Source: Cytidiella melzeri (Eukaryota; Basidiomycota; Agaricomycetes; Polyporales; Irpicaceae). From it: DNA of 64,000 bases. Under the pieces are notes generated by a model. It did no database searches, had not been told where the DNA came from, and worked only from the letters and a program-made list of their open reading frames with translations. Where the stretch lies: positions 62,001-126,000 of the forward strand of contig JABYQR010000082.1 in assembly GCA_022592445.1 (NCBI GenBank), given 5' to 3'. The translations under genes and the position numbers were made by a program. Shown in pieces: positions 57,992-64,000 of this stretch; the first letter of the stretch is position 1; each line of letters begins with the position of its first letter.

Positions 57992-59632
57992 ATGGATCCT
58001 TCTGTCTCATTCTTGAGGAACTACTTGCTCGAGTCGCTCCAGAAACTACCCGGCACTCGAGAGTTCCACATCCACGTACTGGTCTCTGCTCCTCGAAAGC
58101 ATACTGGGTTGTTCCCGTATGCACATCCACGGCCTCGAGTGTATTTGCAAGATATACTTATTCTGTTGTCGGAACAGGAAAAGCCAGGAGCGCCACGCGT
58201 CTTCGTGACAGCGTTGGAGGTCAACGTCTATAACGCGCCGTCAACGTCGTGCGGGATAGTTTACATCTCAAAGGTGGACTCTACCGGACAAGGCATCGCA
58301 CCCTCACCCACATACACACTAGTCAAGGCGTTTTTGACCTATTACGCTGATCCTGCTACACGTCCGTTCCACGCTGACACGGTCTGGCTCCAGCTGTTCG
58401 CGCGAGCGCAAAACCAATACTTGTTCCCAAACTCTGCCGAGTATTCAGGCAAGCGACCGCTAACTGACGTCAAGCTGTGTGCATGGTGGAAGCGTATATT
58501 CAGTCAAGTGGGAGAGGAAGTGGCTAGACGAACAGAAGGAGCAAAGCTGGGGCTGTACTATGTCCTCCCTGGGTTGACCGAGCTGGAGGCTACCCACACC
58601 CTGCAGTTTGCGTCCTCAGTCATACCCGTACCTGGACCAGCTATAGCGGACCCGATACCATGGAGATATGGCCATCAATACTCTCAGACTGAGCTGCCGC
58701 TACCGTGTCCGCCTAGTAAGGCTACGCCTAACCTCGGGCATTTTATTCCCTCATTCGACGATGACCCCAAGTCGAGGTTCATCGATGAGATCGCGTTTAC
58801 GACGGAGGAAGTCGGGGTGAGATCTCCAGAGAGGAAACGGTCGAGGACGTTCGGCGAGAAGGACGAGGATGCAGGGAAACCAGCCAGCGTCGCTAGCAAG
58901 GAAGTCACGAAAGAGTACAAGGTACAGGGAGAGCTGGGAAGCGTATCGGCGGACGACTTTTGGGAGCGCATGTCGTTCAGGCAAGAGTGCATCGCAGGAG
59001 CGGTCACGGGGTTTTTTACGCTGGGAATTCACGTTCCTCCTCCGCCAGCAGACTCTCACCCTGCGTCAGCGCCCTCGCCATTGGCTCCCCAACCTGGCCA
59101 AGTGCCTCCGAGTCTAGTTCGCCGTGTTGTCGCGTCCTTGTTGAACGGACATGAGTTCTCAACCGCCGAACGCGCCGTGCGGGCCACCGAAACTCTCGAA
59201 GGAGCCATACAAGGTTTGTGCGAGAACATTGCGACTAGACCTCCCGATTCTTCCGCTTCTTCGTCTGCCGCCGGCTCGTCCGCAACTCTGTCGGCTCCGT
59301 TGCTCCTTGGCGTGGACAGAGAAAGGACGCCTGAACCACCGTCTGCGAGCGCGCTGCTCGATGTCCCTCGTACACCTCCTCGAAAGCGCAAGGGTGGCGC
59401 TCCTCTACCCCCAGAGGTTTCTCCGAACCCGTTCCCAGAGCCTGTGGCCTCTCTCGATACCTACCTTTCGCATATCTACGGGTCTATCATTGTGAAGAAC
59501 CCCGCACAACCACCCAAGGAGCCGCCTGATGTCACGAGCGCGGCCGGCGACACTGAAACGGCTCCTGAGATGGCGCCGCAAGCTGTGAACGTCCTGGCCG
59601 TGCGAAAGAAGAAGAGAAAGGCGGAAGCTTGA
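57992..59632 (+). CDS. RTT109: Rtt109/KAT11-type histone acetyltransferase
   Basis: A single exon of 546 aa, unusual in this intron-rich window. The N-terminal MDPSVSFLRNYLLESLQKLP opens the KAT11 domain. It continues HTGLFPYAHPRPRVYLQDIL, ALEVNVYNAPSTSCGIVYIS, AQNQYLFPNSAEYSGKRPL, DVKLCAWWKRIF and DDFWERMSFRQECIAGAVTG, all Rtt109-type blocks in the right order. The C-terminal 200 residues are Pro/Ser-rich and end in a basic KKKRKAEA that could be a nuclear signal. Known role: acetylates H3 (K56, and N-terminal lysines) with Asf1/Vps75 during replication-coupled nucleosome assembly. The start at 57992 gives the family N-terminus; an in-frame upstream extension lacks similarity. Confidence 0.92.
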   Translation: MDPSVSFLRNYLLESLQKLPGTREFHIHVLVSAPRKHTGLFPYAHPRPRVYLQDILILLSEQEKPGAPRVFVTALEVNVYNAPSTSCGIVYISKVDSTGQGIAPSPTYTLVKAFLTYYADPATRPFHADTVWLQLFARAQNQYLFPNSAEYSGKRPLTDVKLCAWWKRIFSQVGEEVARRTEGAKLGLYYVLPGLTELEATHTLQFASSVIPVPGPAIADPIPWRYGHQYSQTELPLPCPPSKATPNLGHFIPSFDDDPKSRFIDEIAFTTEEVGVRSPERKRSRTFGEKDEDAGKPASVASKEVTKEYKVQGELGSVSADDFWERMSFRQECIAGAVTGFFTLGIHVPPPPADSHPASAPSPLAPQPGQVPPSLVRRVVASLLNGHEFSTAERAVRATETLEGAIQGLCENIATRPPDSSASSSAAGSSATLSAPLLLGVDRERTPEPPSASALLDVPRTPPRKRKGGAPLPPEVSPNPFPEPVASLDTYLSHIYGSIIVKNPAQPPKEPPDVTSAAGDTETAPEMAPQAVNVLAVRKKKRKAEA

Positions 59633-61196
59633 CTGGTCAGGCTGAGCGTTGCTGTATGTAGATGTGCTGCTGTTGCGTCATCTTTTCTGAGCATTTGTTG
59701 GTATGCTCACTTTTCCCTAGCACTGATGCAGTCGTTTCTTCTGCTTCTGCTCGAGAGATAACACGGTCCTCGAGGTGGCTGATGCTCATCTGTTCGTTTG
59801 CGCGGTCTAGATGCCAAAATGGCAGTTTTGTGTATGTGGAGATGAATACATTAACAGTCGAGTTGGGCTCGTATACTGCTGTTGTTATCTGGAATATGAC
59901 CGGTTTCTCTCTGAGCACCATGCGACTCCACGTCTCTACTGGCATTGACCCCTTGGTTTGACCTGCTATCTGCTTCTATCTTATGCAGTGGCCGCTGCGA
60001 GATGTGTTCGCCGAGGTATGTCCATGCTTGCGTTCTTTCTTTAGACCGTCTAGTTTCCCACCAGCGGTCAAAGGGGACTGTACTCAGAAGCAATGTGCAG
60101 TCAACGGTTTCGATCGATAGAGTGGTGCGTTTCACTGCGCTGCACACAGGAGGGTGGGCGATGCTGATAGGTGCCGTATCATCATCGCCAACGCAACGGC
60201 GAGGATAGGGTGTACTGTACTTGGCAAGTTAGAGGTGGTGACATGATGCGTATAAGCGCATGCACTGCTTTCCCACTGCATGTACAGGAGCTCCTGTCCT
60301 TTGTCACTTTTCTAGGCAAAGTTCAATTGCATTCTTACTTGCACGGCGTGAGTAAGCACAACATTGGTTTATGCGGACAGTACAACGCGAGTCTCAGCGA
60401 TTCGTTTGTTGTGTATTCCCGTCAGGTTTGGATTCATAAATCAGAGGCACTGGGCGGTCCCGGACCTTGCGTTCGGGTGGAATAACAACCTGAAACTTGG
60501 GAAAAAATGCTACGGTGGTCGCACGGAGGCAGTGAGGACCGATATTAAAACCAGATCATCGTACACTGGCGTTTGAAATCTCAGACTATTTATCGTGGTA
60601 GCGGTGGCAAGCCATGCAGGTTTCAGATGCAAGACAGGCACATTGCTATCGTGAGTGCCAGATGGCTCTCAGCTGCCCAGTACAATGCGCAAGGGCGTAA
60701 GCGTAAACAGGCGGAGATGCTGAGGAGGCTCATCGATAATGATTACAACAGGGGCTGCCTCCGACGCAAGGCGAAAGTCGTTGAACACCAAAATGAGTGA
60801 TGATGTTTCGTATGTACGTGTCGCAGGTTCAGATAATATAACATATGTTTCTGATGGTTTCCTGAACATCATGTTATGAGCAGAGCTGACACTGTTTCAA
60901 AGATAAAACAGGAAGCTGATAGACAAAGTGTCAGAGGAATTCTGCTGCAGAACCTTGCAATAATTGACAGCCTCCGCTTTGTTGGTTTCCTTTCCCTTTG
61001 ATCTCCTTCTCAACCATCCCGCCCATCCCCTCTTCATCTCCTCCCTCCATCTTCCTGCTGTCCCAACCTCCCCTTGTCGCTCTTCCCGACGACCTAAAGC
61101 CCGCCTTCGCGCAAGTTGTCTGCATCCCGCCACCCGCTGCTGCCAGCCTACACCCTGCAGAGTCCGACTGGTCCTATCTTTCGCTCACGCTAGTTT
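59633..61196. other. intergenic, 1.6 kb
   Basis: No coding, RNA or repeat feature recognised. 61010-61060 is pyrimidine-rich on the plus strand and is probably the leader of the next gene. Confidence 0.4.
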
Positions 61197-63646
61197 ATGA
61201 CCCAAACGCAGCAAGAAATGACAACGCAACTACCTCAATCGCTGCCTTCTTTTGCTCAAACCTTTGGTCCACCCTCGCTCAACCGCCTTCCCGAGGTCAA
61301 CAACGCGTTGCCTCCTATCCAGCACAGGCCGTCCCCAGCCTCGCTAGATCGTAGCCGTTCAGCCCACACTTCCCCCCAGCCAACTCCAATCAGCGAGCAC
61401 AAGCAAAATGCCAGGAAACGCCTGCATTCAGAGAGAACCGTCGCAGAGTCTGTAGACACACTGGATCCCAAGTGCGTTTCTACCTCATCGTACACGTTCC
61501 CGCGGCTGACCAACGATATGCACCCGTCTCTTCTCCCTACAGCGACCGACGGTCTCCTCGGCCAGTCACGGTCAAAGAAGAAAACGACGTTGAGATTATC
61601 CCTACACCTAAACACGCTGCGCCTGCGGCCACCGCACAGAAAGGAGACGTATCGGCACAGACCCCGTCAACTTCTTCCTCTCCGAACCCTAATCCAACAA
61701 AGAAGCGACGAGTGACGATTACTGGTATCGATACAGACGTTCGTCGACCGTCCGCCGACGGCGGGATCTCTCCCGTCGTCATGGGTCTCGCGATCCCTCC
61801 AGGCGATACTACTGCACTGGAGCAAGTCCGGTCCATGGTCAACCTCAAACACCAGCAGCAGGCCCTCATCGAATCTAGACGAGGAAGTTTGGCTGGCGTT
61901 GTGCCACATATCATTCCCTCTGACGTCAACATCGTCAGTACTCTTTCTGCTTCTGACGACCGCGTAATGTCTGCAAGAACAATACCTTCCGTACGAGTGT
62001 CCAGACGGAGTCCCAATCTTTCAGGCCACAGGGGATCAACCGTCTCAGCCACTCATCCTCATCCAACGATTTCTTCCGACAGACAGCGGACTCCTCCACC
62101 TGCTGTTCCAAAGACGGCACCAGTTCAACGAAGCTTTGCCAGGCCTGCAACGGACTCACCACCAACGCAGACATTTCTCCAAGTACCTGGCTCTAGCCCT
62201 CGTATTCACCCACCACCCGCACCCGCACACGCTCTGCCGACTCCACCTATCAGCTTTGCACACAGGCGAGCCAGTCGTCAGGTGGGAACAGGCTTGAAAG
62301 GCAAACCTGCCGACATCATGATCAGCCCGCGCAGTCCGCAAGAGAGCGGCCTGCAGCCGGCTATCCAAAGCGCACCTCCGATACCTCGAGGAAGCCAAAC
62401 GCAACCACTGCCTGGTCGGTTCGTTCCAATGATGTTACCCAGCGTGCCTTCCGTCATGGGTTCAGGGCACCCCTCAAAGCGCCTTTTGCCTGGACAGGTC
62501 CCGCCTACTCCTACCCGGCTCTCCATGGCGCGGCAAGCTGTCGCAAGCGCGACGACGACCGGTCGCTCACCACCTACTGCGTCGATTGCGATCGCGTCGA
62601 CGCTTGTACCGCCAACGCCTGCTTCCTTGCATCATCCAGGGTACGCTGGCGAAAAATCTGCGTTTCTCGCGCCGTTCGAGTCCTTCTACGACGCTCTGAG
62701 CGACTCGAAGCAGCTGAAGACATGGTTGGGCGAGCAGCTGCATAAATCGACTGCGCTCATTACGAGCCTTCAGCGTCAGCAGGAGCAAACCGAGGAGGCT
62801 GTGCATCATCTGGTGGACAAGAAGATGGCAGCAATGAGGGGTGAGGTGTATGATCTCAAGATGCGCGTGGATGAACTGGAGACTCAGTTACGGAGTGCGA
62901 GGGCCCAGGGATACAGTCCAAATTTGAGCGCGAGGTCGATGAAAGAAAAGGGCAAAGCGAATGGGTATCAGGTCTCCAGCCCAGCGCCTGCTCCTACAGT
63001 TCCAGAGGCGTACCACTTCCCGCCCATAGATCCGCACCGGCGTCCGGAACTGGTGAGGCGGGTATCATCTCCAGGGAGCGAGCGCCATCCTGCTTCACAG
63101 ACTGGCTCGCCGGCACCTTTCGACGTGGGCAAACGGCTGTCGGTGTCTGCTATTCGCCATGATTCTCGACCTGAATCGTCTCAGTCGGTGACTCGCGGAG
63201 CGTTGTCGTCTCGCGTGGACCGTGATCAGGCTCACCATTCGCCTTTGCATTCTCACGCGCACCATACGAGCAACGGCAGCAGAATTGGTGCAGGTGGTAG
63301 TGTTGGTGGGTGGTCCCCCCGCGCCTCCAAGCTGAGCTTGCCAACGTCCTCTGCACGACATTCGTTGAGCCACTCTACGACCGTGTCCGTGTCCGCCGAG
63401 AGATCTGGCATGCCCCGGCGGTCGTCGATAGACCGTGGCTCGGGCCACCACTCGCGCCATAGCAGCGCGACTACGAGCCGTATGCCTCATCCTCCTGAGA
63501 AGCGTCGAGCGAGTCGGTCTCCTGAGGCAGACGAGGAGGGAAAGGTCGTGGCTGCGCCGCCGAGACAGGTGTTGGAGCAGCGGAGGGCGAGTGCTGGCTC
63601 GGTTCAGCACAATGATCGTGCACGGTCGCCGATGGATACGTCGTGA
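61197..63646 (+). CDS. Ser/Pro-rich coiled-coil protein, function unknown
   Basis: Exons 61197-61471 and 61543-63646 give 792 aa. I do not recognise a family. Most of the protein is disordered (Ser, Pro, Arg, His). A probable nuclear sequence KKRRVTIT lies near residue 150, and VKEEN just before it resembles a SUMO site. A helical stretch EQVRSMVNLKHQQQALIESR sits around residue 190. A coiled coil at about 490-550 reads FESFYDALSDSKQLKTWLGE, then ALITSLQRQQEQTEEAVHHL, then VDELETQLRSA. The tail repeats RRSS/RRAS-type basic-Ser motifs, possible phosphorylation sites. Context gives no clue to role. Confidence 0.75.
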
Positions 63647-64000
63647 GGGGCTAACCTGGGTCTCTTCTTTTCTCGGTTTTCTCGGTTCTCCTCCAAGTCG
63701 TAGTGGACTATTTTCACGCTTCCATGATTCGTTCACGCCCAACACTAGAATTCTATCATGAATCTCTCTCCTCCCTCCTCTGTTATTCCATTCCTTCCTT
63801 TTCCCCTCCGTTTGTAGGTTACATGTTCTTTCTTCTTTTTACGTCCATCACTCACTCACTCTTGGGCTGTTGTAGTTGTCGCACCTCCGATCGCTATTCC
63901 TAGGTTTTTTTGTTGTGGCTTGCGCCGCCTTTCCCTCTCTCTGTCTCATTGATGCAAGGATTCACAATGACCTGCACACTCCACTCTCGCTCAATTCCTT
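63647..64000 (+). other. 3' region of the last gene
   Basis: Pyrimidine-rich (many CTCCTTCC-type runs) with no coding frame; likely 3' untranslated and terminator sequence. Confidence 0.4.

Noticed and set aside
60998..61354. 118-codon open frame overlapping the last gene
   Set aside because: It runs in another frame over the pyrimidine-rich leader and exon 1 of the gene starting at 61197, which has a clean splice to the long exon.

Overview
The window is nuclear DNA of a filamentous basidiomycete, most likely an Agaricomycete. Genes are cut by many very short introns (about 45-70 nt, GT-AG with two GC-AG cases). They include proteins characteristic of that group: a DUF6533 multi-helix membrane protein, a Zn2Cys6 transcription factor with the basidiomycete-type zinc cluster, and a Kre9/Knh1-like Ser/Thr-rich GPI protein. 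I rebuilt exon structures by hand by requiring consistent intron phases, so each exon list given is one that keeps a single open frame.

Layout. 0-1.7 kb: diverged tandem repeats and a ~300 bp direct duplication. 1.8-7.5 kb: divergent pair of a p34/AAGAB-type adaptin-binding protein (-) and a SAM methyltransferase (+). 8.3-9.5 kb: Mcm1/SRF-type MADS-box factor (-). 12.0-13.9 kb: DUF6533 membrane protein (+). 14.8-18.5 kb: zf-C3H1 (Red1/ZFC3H1-like) protein (+). 19.3-20.2 kb: Knh1-like GPI protein (-). 22.4-22.9 kb: small secreted double-psi beta-barrel protein (-). 25.0-28.1 kb: F-BAR/C1/SH3-SH3 protein Bzz1 (+). 30.1-31.3 kb: Caf1/Pop2 deadenylase (+). 32.7-34.6 kb: CENP-B-type DNA-binding protein without a transposase domain (+). 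35.3-37.5 kb: divergent UPF0390 protein (-) and complex I NDUFA9 subunit (+) sharing a 180 bp promoter. 38.2-38.8 kb: Tom22 (-). 39.3-42.5 kb: Zn2Cys6 transcription factor (+). 42.8-45.2 kb: Sas10/Utp3 (-). 45.9-46.7 kb: secreted WSC-domain protein (+). 47.1-57.5 kb: a repeat island. 58.0-59.6 kb: Rtt109 histone acetyltransferase (+). 61.2-63.6 kb: Ser/Pro-rich coiled-coil protein of unknown function (+).

The repeat island holds a complete but inactivated Ty1/copia element with 223 bp LTRs, a CTTTG target duplication and a primer site matching an internal piece of initiator tRNA-Met. A 726 bp solo LTR of another family is nested inside its reverse transcriptase region and is flanked by its own GGCGA duplication. 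A truncated copia 3' end lies on the opposite strand next to it. To the right are an unrecognised cysteine-rich reading frame on the minus strand and a ~870 bp stretch with five copies of a GTGTTCGTAAAA-like motif, ending in a perfect 13 bp palindrome. LTR differences and several inactivating changes in the copia element are mostly transitions at CpG, which suggests methylation-driven decay.

Most host genes are housekeeping genes with no operon-like link: complex I, Tom22, SSU processome, deadenylation, H3K56 acetylation and endocytic actin. The most unusual gene-level features are microexons (6, 6, 7, 12, 16, 16, 16 and 18 nt), one of which encodes a zinc ligand of the Zn2Cys6 cluster, and repeated use of GTTCGT donors. 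No tRNA, rRNA or CRISPR signal was seen.
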